Shown here piece after piece: positions 29,787-36,846 of a DNA stretch of 64,000 nucleotides (its first letter is position 1; each line of letters begins with the position of its first letter). The DNA comes from Pseudomonadota bacterium (GTDB lineage: Bacteria; Pseudomonadota; Alphaproteobacteria; Rhizobiales; Xanthobacteraceae), in the NCBI GenBank assembly GCA_023386885.1, contig JAEWIX010000095.1, positions 1 through 64,000 on the forward strand, given 5' to 3'. The translations under genes were made by a program, and so were the position numbers. The notes under the pieces were generated by a model that was not told the origin of the DNA, searched no databases, and was given only the letters and a program-made list of their open reading frames with translations.

Positions 29787-31136
29787 GTGAAGGACGATCA
29801 TTGTCCGGAGTGGCCTGAAGTGAGTGCTAATCCCGTAGTTTTCAGATGGCTTCGCGAACGGGCCTATGGTTTCGCCGACAAACACGGGCGCGATCACGAG
29901 GCTCTGCACCGCTTTTGCCGGGAGCAAGTTCAGGAATGGCGGCGGACCGATCCGGAAGGCGGTGACCTTGGCGCGGATGCTAGTGAACGTCTGGCTTGCG
30001 ACGTCGCAAAATGGGTTGCCGAGAAATACCGACCAAAGAGGAAGCGGCCGAAGTCGACACGTGAGGAACGCGCGATCGATCAAGCCACGATTACCTATTG
30101 GGTCGAAGACATCGAAGCCGCTGGCGAGAGGCCGTCGGTGCGCAACGTGGCCAACTGGGGGCAGTTCTCCAAAACCAGAGCCGCTAGACTGTTAAATGCG
30201 GAAGGGATCGCGCCCCGGCGCAAGGCCGAGGCTGCGAAACTTTCAGCCAGGGCGCAGCAGCTGTATCGGATTCTCGATTGGCATGTGCCTCGTTCCGGAC
30301 AGATCGCCATATCGCTCGACCCTCTTATCGATCTGATCTGGCCACCGCATCCAGTCGTCGACACGAAGAAATCGGCGCGATCGATGCGGAAAAAGCGGTT
30401 CCGGAAGCTCGCCGAGGAAATCGAGAGCGCCAGACTTGGTTTCCACATCCATATATTCGATGACGTCATGGCGGTTCGGCACGGACGCCGCTGGGGACGT
30501 CCCAAGGACATTGCACTTTATATCGACGACGAAAGGGAATGGCAGCGTGTCGTCACCCCTGAGATTCCGCCTGATCCGACGCGAACGGACTTGTTCTGGA
30601 ACCAACCTGAAATCCAGATATGCGTCGGATTGCTGAAGATCGCCCGCTTCCGGAACATATGCTGCCTGGAAGATGTGATGCCTTTGGTGATCGCCAGCCG
30701 CAGCGGCCTCGATGACGCGCCGATAATCCGCGCCGTTCGCCGCGCCATTGTATCTGGCAAGCGCTCCCTCGAATTTCTGTCCGATGCTGCCTACTACGCT
30801 TCGGTCAGAAATCGCGCCGTTGGGAAAAGGTTCGGACGGTTCATGAGGGGACTAGGCGAGTTGTTCATGGCGGGCGAGTTCGGCTGGGAGGCAAAAATCG
30901 TTCTGAGGATCGTTCTTGACGAGACTGGATATCTCCAAAAGGTGGACGCCTACGACAAGGAGGCGGGTGATCGCATTCGATATCTAGTGGAGACGGTCGT
31001 CCAGTATGGAGAAACTTGCGAAATGACAATCGCCCGCTGCGAAAAGCTGGCCCGGGATGAAATTGCCAACCGGTGGAGACAGGCTCCGGAGAGTGAGGAA
31101 ATCATGCAGCGCATGATCGAGACGATTCCGTTTTGA
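29787..31136 (+). CDS. Unknown element protein, possibly replication-like
   Basis: The 449-aa protein starts at GTG 29787. The N-terminal ~75 residues (FRWLRERAYGFADKHGRDHE through ASERLACDVAKWVAEKYRP) are followed by a basic REERAIDQ stretch and an HTH-like segment (RPSVRNVANWGQFSKTRAAR). This order loosely resembles the PriCT plus HTH end of plasmid primase/replication proteins, but no catalytic motif is visible and the resemblance is weak. The remaining ~300 residues match nothing I know. It lies 34 bp after the methyltransferase gene; a role as restriction partner cannot be excluded. Confidence 0.6.
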   Translation: MKDDHCPEWPEVSANPVVFRWLRERAYGFADKHGRDHEALHRFCREQVQEWRRTDPEGGDLGADASERLACDVAKWVAEKYRPKRKRPKSTREERAIDQATITYWVEDIEAAGERPSVRNVANWGQFSKTRAARLLNAEGIAPRRKAEAAKLSARAQQLYRILDWHVPRSGQIAISLDPLIDLIWPPHPVVDTKKSARSMRKKRFRKLAEEIESARLGFHIHIFDDVMAVRHGRRWGRPKDIALYIDDEREWQRVVTPEIPPDPTRTDLFWNQPEIQICVGLLKIARFRNICCLEDVMPLVIASRSGLDDAPIIRAVRRAIVSGKRSLEFLSDAAYYASVRNRAVGKRFGRFMRGLGELFMAGEFGWEAKIVLRIVLDETGYLQKVDAYDKEAGDRIRYLVETVVQYGETCEMTIARCEKLARDEIANRWRQAPESEEIMQRMIETIPF

Positions 31137-31175
31137 CGGCGAGATTGACGCCTCGTGGTCCGCGGTGAAGCATTA

Positions 31176-31367
31176 ATGTTCGGAGAATCCGAATTGGCGT
31201 TCGATAGACACGAATTGGCATTCGAGAAATTCGAACGTCAGTCAGGGCCTGGAAGGGGTGTTGTTCACGCCGCGAAGTTTATCCGGGATGCGAAAAGCCC
31301 AAGCGTTCCCGGCGAAAAAACGACCCGGGGAAAACAGTGTCCCGTTTTCGCTTATATAGAAGAATAG
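31176..31367 (+). CDS. Doubtful small gene spanning the 21-bp repeats
   Basis: A 63-codon frame from ATG 31176 contains three heptad-like units (FGESELA, FDRHELA, FEKFERQ) because a 21-bp DNA repeat runs through it. No good ribosome site is seen. The repeat can be read as protein heptads or as DNA-binding boxes; I favour the latter and give this gene low confidence. Confidence 0.25.
   Translation: MFGESELAFDRHELAFEKFERQSGPGRGVVHAAKFIRDAKSPSVPGEKTTRGKQCPVFAYIEE
31179..31241 (+). repeat. Three phased 21-bp repeats containing LysR-type boxes
   Basis: TTCGGAGAATCCGAA (31179), TTCGATAGACACGAA (31200) and TTCGAGAAATTCGAA (31221) are 15-bp inverted repeats TTCG-N7-CGAA at an exact 21-bp period, with TTGGC between the units. 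Each contains the LysR signature T-N11-A. The spacing puts them on one face of the helix. A LysR-type HTH gene follows at 31384. Confidence 0.7.
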
Positions 31368-31383
31368 ATGGTGAGGGAGAGCA

Positions 31384-31707
31384 ATGGAGCAGGCAGCAGA
31401 TTGGAAAGGGCGATTGGGAGGTGTTCTCGATCTGCGATTGATCGATCTTTACACGACCGTTGCCGTTTTGAAAGAGGCGATTGTCCGGCCATTGGGCGCA
31501 CGTCGCCGTGTTGCTGCGGGAATGGGACTCGAAGCGTCGGTCGTGACAGACCGCGTTAAACGGGTTGAGAAGCTTCTTGACGTGAACCTGTTCGATCCCG
31601 GAAGTCCGCTTGACTTGACACGGGCAGGCCAGCAGATGGCAGACCAGGGACATGAGCTTGTCGGCAGGTTCGTGCAAAGCGTCGAGGCGCTGCAGTCTTT
31701 GAAGTAG
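31384..31707 (+). CDS. Stand-alone LysR-type winged HTH protein
   Basis: The 107-aa protein starts at ATG 31384 behind GAGGGAGAG. It aligns with the LysR N-terminal DNA-binding domain and linker helix (LRLIDLYTTVAVL at the start, ASVVTDRVKRVEKLLDVNLF as recognition and wing, LTRAGQQMADQGHELV as dimer helix) and then stops, with no effector-binding domain (full LysR proteins are ~300 aa). The end is clean, not a frameshift. Likely a constitutive repressor of the element acting at the boxes at 31179-31241. Confidence 0.7.
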   Translation: MEQAADWKGRLGGVLDLRLIDLYTTVAVLKEAIVRPLGARRRVAAGMGLEASVVTDRVKRVEKLLDVNLFDPGSPLDLTRAGQQMADQGHELVGRFVQSVEALQSLK

Positions 31708-32181
31708 TCCGTTCTCCTTGCGGCCGGGCTTCCGGAGTATCCTGGATGATCCGAAGCGACGCCCCATGGCCTTCGCTGAATATAACCTGCCTGTTTCCGG
31801 GAACACCTGAGAGTTTGAATCACTCCCTGGGTGCTGCCATCTGTCGGCGACCTCGGAGCGCCCTTTTGGATAAAAAGTAACCGATCTTTCCCTCTGCAAA
31901 TGCAGCGAGGCAGACAACGATCATAAACGGGCAACGGGCGAGGAAGACGTCGGGATCGGGAATTCCATCAACGGATCGGACCCGAAGCGCTCCAGGGCCC
32001 GTTCCTGACGTTTCTAGGGGCTATGGGGTGCGATCCGGATCGTGGGGTGCGCAGTGGGGCGAGACGTCATGCAAGTCGCCGTGATGTGCTGCGGCAAAGC
32101 CTTAGTCAAACCATTCAGGAATTGCCGCGATGAGTCCGGATCATGACTCATGCGCAGTGTGATGAGGACAATCGCGCAAAA
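31708..32181. other. Gene-poor stretch after the LysR-type gene
   Basis: I find no convincing reading frame on either strand in this 474-bp segment; open frames on the minus strand lack ribosome sites and family-like composition. It ends at the terminator at 32182. Confidence 0.45.
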
Positions 32182-32209
32182 GAAAAGGCCCCGTTCCCGG
32201 GGCCTTTTC
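32182..32209. terminator. Strong bidirectional terminator
   Basis: GAAAAGGCCCC / GGGGCCTTTTC, an 11-bp stem with a 6-base loop, has A-tract and T-tract arms so it can act in either direction. Confidence 0.85.
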
Positions 32210-32249
32210 ACCACCTATTCGGCGGTTAACTCGCAAGCGATTTACTTCC

Positions 32250-32391
32250 GAGCCACTTTTGCAGTGGTTTAAATCCACAAGACCCTGAGACCCCCACATA
32301 TGCGGGGAGAGTCTTGACGTATCAACCCAGACGAGAACCCCACATTCGTGGGAGACTTGAAGATACCGTTGGCAGGAAAACGACGGTGTCT
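32250..32391 (+). ncRNA. Candidate structured RNA with repeated hairpins
   Basis: Four stems are visible in 140 bases without a gene: CCACT/AGTGG (32253-32267), whose 3' strand can instead pair with CCAC at 32275; CAAGAC/GTCTTG enclosing CCCC/GGGG (32278-32316); CCCAC/GTGGG (32339-32352); and GATACCGT/ACGGTGTC (32362-32390). The second and third are sequence-related (GAGA-N-CCCCACAT ... GGG-AGA ... CTTGA) with a 46-base offset. Direction is unknown. No known RNA family was recognised. Confidence 0.4.
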
Positions 32392-32687
32392 ACAAGCTGT
32401 CTGCGTTGATAAGAAAATGCTGTACTGCATCCTCACCGACGTCAACTCGCCGCCGATAATTTTTTAAACGGCATGGGTTTGAGTTTCGTTCGCGTAAACA
32501 GAATCGATCAAAATGGATTGCGGATAGCCCCTCTGTGGAGCGCGTCATCGCCCAGTTATGACCTTCGCTGCGTGCTTGGAGTGCCACGATAGCAGCGAAA
32601 ATCGGCAATTGTTGACACTGTGACGAGGATTCTCGCGGCCTCCGCGATCGATTGTCGTGTCATTCCCGGACGAATTCGCCAAAACAA
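32392..32687. other. Non-coding stretch between structured RNA and HNH terminator
   Basis: About 300 bp in which I see no supported gene; the one minus-strand frame (ending near 32390) lacks a ribosome site and family-like composition. Confidence 0.4.
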
Positions 32688-32718
32688 AAGGGTCCGAGGT
32701 TTTCGGAGCCTTTCCGGA
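32688..32718 (-). terminator. Terminator of the HNH gene
   Basis: On the minus strand, GGCTCCGA / TCGGACCC (one mismatch) is followed by TTTTGTTTTGG, a few bases after the HNH stop codon. Confidence 0.7.
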
Positions 32719-32724
32719 AACAAC

Positions 32725-32988
32725 TCAGTTTGAAATTGCGTGCTGCGCCTGTTGTTTGGCCTGGTTCTTCTGCGCTCCACGATGCTGATTGCAATGGAAG
32801 CAGGCCGCAGCAAGATTGTTCAGATCGTCAGAGCCACCATCCATCAGAGCTTTTCGATGTTCAATGGTGGCGCGGGTCGAACCCCGCTTCGTAAACGGTC
32901 GCTTACAATAGCAGCACTTGCCGTCCTGGAGCTTCACCAGGTGCCGACGTACCCACATGCGATATAGCGGATTTTTTAGATGCTTCAT
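32725..32988 (-). CDS. Small HNH endonuclease
   Basis: The 87-aa protein has a compact HNH fold: CCYC (two zinc Cys, residues ~26-29), the metal/catalytic TIEHRKALMDGGSDDLNNLA and CFHCNQHRG (second Cys pair). Basic N-terminus (MKHLKNPLYRMWVRRHLVKL) probably binds DNA. Stand-alone HNH proteins of this size occur in phages and mobile elements as homing or packaging nucleases; its role here is unknown. It is the only leftward gene in this half of the element apart from the ACR3 relic. Confidence 0.8.
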   Translation of the reverse strand: MKHLKNPLYRMWVRRHLVKLQDGKCCYCKRPFTKRGSTRATIEHRKALMDGGSDDLNNLAAACFHCNQHRGAQKNQAKQQAQHAISN

Positions 32989-33407
32989 GACGTCCCCGAG
33001 AAGAGGGATAACAGGGCCGATAGAATATCAAACCAAGTACCAAAAGATTTTTTGTCTGTCCGACGATCAATTCAACGATGATCGTCGGAACTTGAAGCAA
33101 CGTCAATAAATCTGCACGTCGCTCCCACGCAACATGGCTTGAGCCATCGTTTTTGGTAAACGGAATCTGAGATAGCCAGCCATCGTATTTAATGCTGCGC
33201 ATCATCCGAACTGGTGATGGGACGGCTCTGCCTTCCCCTCAACCCCTGCCGTGCAGATTTAATCGTGTTCCCAGACATCGTCATTTAACGGCATAAGCGG
33301 CCCGCGAAGAATTCCGATTCTACAATATGGATTGTCATCGGCGGCACCGTTTCAAAACATGGGTTGTCGACTTGTGTCATTCGCGCCGGCTAACTCATCA
33401 TCATCTC
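32989..33407. other. Non-coding region upstream of the mobilization genes (possible oriT)
   Basis: No gene is supported here. It contains a perfect 10-bp inverted repeat TCCGACGATC ... GATCGTCGGA (33059-33089) and an AT-rich stretch, directly upstream of mobC-like and relaxase genes, the usual place for an origin of transfer. No nick consensus could be assigned. Confidence 0.35.
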
Positions 33408-33424
33408 AGTGAACACCTTTCACT
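33408..33424 (+). promoter_or_regulatory. AGTGAA-N5-TTCACT palindrome before the mobC-like gene
   Basis: AGTGAACACCTTTCACT ends 9 bases before the ATG at 33434 and abuts the ribosome site GGGA, the same geometry as at the methyltransferase gene. Confidence 0.75.
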
Positions 33425-33433
33425 GGGATTCAT

Positions 33434-33826
33434 ATGCGCGATTTTCGATTTTTTGCATTCCGGGACAGCCCACAAGCGGGCGTAGCCATCGAAGCCGCTG
33501 CGAAAGCGGCGGGCATCTCGCTGTCTGGCTGGCTCCGGGAAGCTGCGAGAATGCGCCTTCCGGATGCTACGTCGTTGCCCGAATTGCCGCCGTCGTCACC
33601 GCGCCGGCGCGTCGCCGTTCCAGATGCGGATGTCGTAGCGGTCGCGCGTCTTGTTGGCGAGGTCGGCAAACTCACCGGTGCCACGGTCCAACTTACGAAG
33701 GTTTTGCGGGAAGCCGGTCGCGTTCTGGAACACCAGTCCGCGGAATCCATCCTCCGCGATCTCCGCACCACGCAAACCAGCCTCGTTCGCATTGTTGATC
33801 GGCTTCGTGCAGTTGCGGCCTCATGA
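33434..33826 (+). CDS. MobC-like mobilization accessory protein
   Basis: The 130-aa protein starts with MRDFRFFAFRDSPQAGVAIE and a ribbon-helix-helix-like region (AAAKAAGISLSGWLREAARM), then a long helix with VAVARLVGEVGKLTGATVQLTKVL, the pattern of relaxosome accessory proteins (MobC/TraJ type). The stop overlaps the relaxase start by 4 bases (ATGA at 33823), implying translational coupling. Expected to bind near oriT and help the relaxase; it may also autoregulate. Confidence 0.72.
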   Translation: MRDFRFFAFRDSPQAGVAIEAAAKAAGISLSGWLREAARMRLPDATSLPELPPSSPRRRVAVPDADVVAVARLVGEVGKLTGATVQLTKVLREAGRVLEHQSAESILRDLRTTQTSLVRIVDRLRAVAAS

Positions 33827-36042
33827 TCGCGGGCGCCACACGCGGGACAGGTGGGCAAGCTCTCGCCAGACACCTCCTCAAGGAAAAGGACGGGCAAATC
33901 GTTCATCTGTTATCCGCGCGCGGTCTTGCTGCGGAAGACCTTCCCGGACAAATCCGGGAGCTGGTTGCATCCGCTGCACACGGCCGCACATCGCGTGCCG
34001 TGCATCATGTGCATATCGATCCGCCGCCAGATTGTGTCGATCCAGATTCAGTCATCAAAGCGTTCGTCACGGCATATGAGCGCGAATTCGGCCTTGAGGA
34101 TGCGCCGACTTGCGCGGTTCGGCATATCAAGGACGGGCGGGAGCACGAACACCGCGTCTGGTCGCTGGTTCGGGATGACGGCTCCGTTGTTTCACTAGCC
34201 CACGACCACGCCAGGCGTGAGAAAATCTCCCGGATCGTTGAATTTGAACACAACTTGCCGATGACGAAAGGCAGGCACAATCGAAGCGTTGCTGCTGCAC
34301 TCCGGAAAGACGGTCGCCAGGACGTCGCGGACGCCATGGAAGAGGCCGGACTTCTGAGCGGAAAGCCTGCCATTGCTCATGCGACCCCGCGCGAGCGCGC
34401 TCAGGCCGAACGCACCGCCGTGCCCTTGGATGAAGTTCGGTCGCAAGTTTTTTCCGCATGGCAAGCAAGCGAAAATTCGCACGAATTCGCGACAATGCTG
34501 GATTTTTGCGAATTTTCGCTTGCTCAAGGCACGCGCGGATTTGTGATCGTTGACCGGTCCGGAGCGACACATTCCCTGAATCGCGTACTTGCAGCGGCTG
34601 CGCGCCGCGCCGGCGCTGACCAAATTACGGCGGCGATTGTCCGGCAACGGCTGGGCAAGACCAAATTTCCATCAGTAGAGGAGGCTCAAAATGGCCGACA
34701 TGCCGGAATATCCCGCGAAGAATCCGGGCGAAGCAATCTTCTTCGAGGCGAGATGCGCTCGCCAGACGTCGCAAGAACTTTTGCCCCTGCTGAAGTTGCT
34801 TCAGGAGGACGACGGCGAGACGCAAAGTCCGCTGGACGAATTGAAGGGACTGTTGACCGCAATTATCGAGATTCTCGGTCATCACAACGAAATCCTGAGA
34901 CGCCTCGACATCGACTCCGGAAACGTGCCGCTGTCGTCCAGCTTGAAGCTGTCGACCTCGCCGAACTGATCACCAAGGCCCGTCGACTGGCCGCCGGCGA
35001 AGACCAGGATCACAGTGAAAGAGGTTCACTAGCGGAGAACAGGGATATGCGCATTGGAAAACCCTCGGCGAAAGCCGACTTCAAAGCAAAGTTGCTCGCG
35101 AAGGCCGCACCGCAGTCTTTCGAGGTTGGGCCATTTATCACAGATTTGCGCATGATCGAGCCGCCGTCTCCGGAAAATCCCACGACGCGAATCCTGCTGC
35201 GCGACGGCGGATGGTGTGAAATCGACACGGTAACGGGCGTCGTCCGGAAATGGGGACCGGTCGGACGCGCCGAAATTCTTGCTGCTGCACTTGCGGAAGC
35301 AGGGGGGTGGCGCACCGATATCCTGACGATGAATGTTTCCGCCACCCGTCGCAAAATCTCGCGGGCGGATTTGGCCGATAAAGCAAAAGCCGTCGATCTC
35401 GCCAAATGGTGGCACGAGCGCGGATACATGGCGACGAATGCACCCGATGGCACGTGGATAAGCATCGGTATGACCCGTATCCGGGACAATGGTGACCGGA
35501 TGGAAATCCACGGTGCGATATCAGACGACGCCGTCCGCGCCATCATCACGAAAGCCAAGGAAACTTGGGGAGGCGGTGTCGAACTCGACGGTGTTTGGAC
35601 TCAAGATCAGATGGATCGGGTCTGGCTTGAGGCGCAGCGCCAAGGCGTGACCGTGTACCGGTGCGAACCATCGGCCGCTGCAAAACGACAATGGGAGCGG
35701 GAAAAGGTCGAAATCGACGCTCGGATGAATCTGCGCCAGCGTGTTCGGTCCGCCGTGCACGATGCGGCAGACCTTCTCGCAGGCGCCCGGGGCGACAACG
35801 ATGCCTTGATCCGTCTGCCCGCGAATCTTTCCGCGTTCGTCAGTTCCTATCTCGATGATACGCAGCGCGCCGAACTGGCGGGGGCAACCGTCGCGGATGT
35901 CATTCCGGAGCTCGCCCGTTTCCGAGAGCTAGGGGATCAGGAATTGACAGCGATTGAGCATCGCAAGGATAGCTCGCCTAGGCTCAAGTATCCCGAACCG
36001 AAACCCAGGCCGGACAATGCTCCATCTCCCGGACGGCAATAG
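33823..36042 (+). CDS. Relaxase / mobilization nuclease (MobA-like) with C-terminal extension
   Basis: The 739-aa protein has an N-terminal relaxase-type domain (~1-190): ARHLLKEKDGQIVHLLSARG, HHVHIDPPP (~residues 61-69) and HIKDGREHEHRVWSLV with the metal-binding H-x-H. A poorly conserved Arg/Ser-rich stretch (~290-385) coincides with an out-of-frame gene nested inside. The C-terminal third (~409-690) includes WWHERGYMATNAPDGTWISI and an LPD7-like segment (WTQDQMDRVWLEAQRQGV). No obvious catalytic tyrosine lies near the N-terminus, as in many rhizobial relaxases of this group. It nicks and leads DNA in conjugative transfer. Confidence 0.8.
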   Translation: MIAGATRGTGGQALARHLLKEKDGQIVHLLSARGLAAEDLPGQIRELVASAAHGRTSRAVHHVHIDPPPDCVDPDSVIKAFVTAYEREFGLEDAPTCAVRHIKDGREHEHRVWSLVRDDGSVVSLAHDHARREKISRIVEFEHNLPMTKGRHNRSVAAALRKDGRQDVADAMEEAGLLSGKPAIAHATPRERAQAERTAVPLDEVRSQVFSAWQASENSHEFATMLDFCEFSLAQGTRGFVIVDRSGATHSLNRVLAAAARRAGADQITAAIVRQRLGKTKFPSVEEAQNGRHAGISREESGRSNLLRGEMRSPDVARTFAPAEVASGGRRRDAKSAGRIEGTVDRNYRDSRSSQRNPETPRHRLRKRAAVVQLEAVDLAELITKARRLAAGEDQDHSERGSLAENRDMRIGKPSAKADFKAKLLAKAAPQSFEVGPFITDLRMIEPPSPENPTTRILLRDGGWCEIDTVTGVVRKWGPVGRAEILAAALAEAGGWRTDILTMNVSATRRKISRADLADKAKAVDLAKWWHERGYMATNAPDGTWISIGMTRIRDNGDRMEIHGAISDDAVRAIITKAKETWGGGVELDGVWTQDQMDRVWLEAQRQGVTVYRCEPSAAAKRQWEREKVEIDARMNLRQRVRSAVHDAADLLAGARGDNDALIRLPANLSAFVSSYLDDTQRAELAGATVADVIPELARFRELGDQELTAIEHRKDSSPRLKYPEPKPRPDNAPSPGRQ
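34691..34969 (+). CDS. Out-of-frame gene nested in the relaxase gene (MobB-like position)
   Basis: The 92-aa frame (+1 relative to the relaxase) starts at ATG 34691 behind a perfect AGGAGG at 34679-34684 with a 6-base gap, the best ribosome site in this block. The product (MADMPEYPAKNPGEAIFFEA, then ELLPLLKLLQEDDGET and LKGLLTAIIEILGHHNEILR) is acidic and helical with normal composition, while the relaxase frame across it is Arg/Ser-rich and low in hydrophobics. In RSF1010, mobB likewise lies out of frame inside mobA. No sequence similarity to MobB is claimed. Confidence 0.65.
   Translation: MADMPEYPAKNPGEAIFFEARCARQTSQELLPLLKLLQEDDGETQSPLDELKGLLTAIIEILGHHNEILRRLDIDSGNVPLSSSLKLSTSPN
35014..35030 (+). 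promoter_or_regulatory. AGTGAA-N5-TTCACT palindrome inside the relaxase gene
   Basis: AGTGAAAGAGGTTCACT lies within the relaxase coding region, just after the nested gene ends, and 16 bases before an in-frame ATG at 35047 that has GGAG upstream (35034). It suggests a separately expressed C-terminal product. Confidence 0.65.
35047..36042 (+). CDS. Possible internal in-frame product of the relaxase gene
   Basis: From ATG 35047 (MRIGKPSAKADFKAKLLAKA) the relaxase frame would give a 331-aa C-terminal protein. GGAG with a 9-base gap and the upstream palindrome support a real start. In RSF1010 the primase RepB' is made from an internal start in mobA in the same way. The segment here has no visible primase motif; it contains the LPD7-like region. 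Confidence 0.4.
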   Translation: MRIGKPSAKADFKAKLLAKAAPQSFEVGPFITDLRMIEPPSPENPTTRILLRDGGWCEIDTVTGVVRKWGPVGRAEILAAALAEAGGWRTDILTMNVSATRRKISRADLADKAKAVDLAKWWHERGYMATNAPDGTWISIGMTRIRDNGDRMEIHGAISDDAVRAIITKAKETWGGGVELDGVWTQDQMDRVWLEAQRQGVTVYRCEPSAAAKRQWEREKVEIDARMNLRQRVRSAVHDAADLLAGARGDNDALIRLPANLSAFVSSYLDDTQRAELAGATVADVIPELARFRELGDQELTAIEHRKDSSPRLKYPEPKPRPDNAPSPGRQ

Positions 36043-36044
36043 CG

Positions 36045-36500
36045 ATGGCATCTTCCTCAGAAGCATTGTTACTCAGGCGATACGTCCTGGAGCGTGCCGC
36101 CGGGCGCGTTCCGCGCCGGGAGTTCGCCCGATACGATTTCGACCTCAACGCATGGATACGTTGCGACGAAACGACTGCGCGAGAATCCGCTCATTGGCGC
36201 CGACTCCGTAAGCCCGCCCAGCGGTGGTGTAAAGTTCTGGGTCAGCAAGCGACGATAGCCGACAACGATGCCTTGCAGGCGTATTTCGAAACCGTTGATC
36301 CGGAAGGTTGGTCATCCCTAGGCAGGGCGGTGAGACAAAATTCGTCACGGTGTCTCAGGGCATGGAGCACATTCGGAAACCGGATTCTGGACGCGCTGTC
36401 AGAGACGGCGGCAATCAGCGGTATTTCTGCCACAGGATCGCTATCTGGATGGCCATCAATGCGTGGGAATGGTCCCCGCAGCCTCCGGCCGCAGGAATAG
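36045..36500 (+). CDS. Unknown small protein coupled to the relaxase gene
   Basis: The 151-aa frame starts 2 bases after the relaxase stop. The first ~105 residues (LLLRRYVLERAAGRVPRREF, WRRLRKPAQRWCKVLGQQ, YFETVDPEGWSSLGRAVRQ) look like a genuine basic helical protein. The last ~45 residues (SISATGSLSGWPS type) look random and another frame (to 36751) becomes more protein-like, so a frameshift near 36350 is possible. No family recognised. Confidence 0.5.
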   Translation: MASSSEALLLRRYVLERAAGRVPRREFARYDFDLNAWIRCDETTARESAHWRRLRKPAQRWCKVLGQQATIADNDALQAYFETVDPEGWSSLGRAVRQNSSRCLRAWSTFGNRILDALSETAAISGISATGSLSGWPSMRGNGPRSLRPQE

Positions 36501-36846
36501 AATGGCAGATTTTTCCGGAAGGGAATCATCCACGCCAGCCCGACGAAGGCCATAAGGCCATCGCGCCACCGCGAAATTTTATTTCGTGCTTGCCTCAAAA
36601 GCTCGAAATCAGCAATTTTCAGCCCACTAACTTGGTCAGCCACTACTCTCTGGACAATCTGACTCTCAGGCTCTCCCAGCCGCTAGAGCCGCAGGAGTGT
36701 GTCTCGATCGGACGGCCGCCACCCGTAACCACAAGGTCCGATCGTTATTGATCGCGCTCGGTCCGGGTTTTGTGTTGGCGGCCCACCTGTTAAATTGCCT
36801 CGATCGGTTGCTTCGCCGACCGGCAGGACAGGGCAAACAGCAAAAA
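36501..36846. other. Gap before the type I restriction-modification operon
   Basis: 346 bp with no supported gene. It holds a short hairpin CGAAA-TTTTA-TTTCG (~36571-36585) and several GATCGG repeats, and should contain the hsd promoter. Base composition returns toward the backbone value at the hsd genes, suggesting a separate origin for that cassette. Confidence 0.45.

Noticed and set aside
31279..31934. Minus-strand frames opposite the LysR-type gene
   Set aside because: No ribosome site, no family resemblance, composition typical of shadow frames.
32287..32360. Two GAGA-CCCCACAT...GGG-AGA units resembling degenerate type I-E CRISPR repeats
   Set aside because: Only two copies, 46 bases apart (I-E units are ~61), imperfect match, and no cas genes. 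Better described as paired hairpins.
32903..33205. A 100-codon minus-strand frame upstream of the HNH gene
   Set aside because: Overlaps the HNH start in another frame and lacks a ribosome site; could be an upstream leader but nothing supports it.
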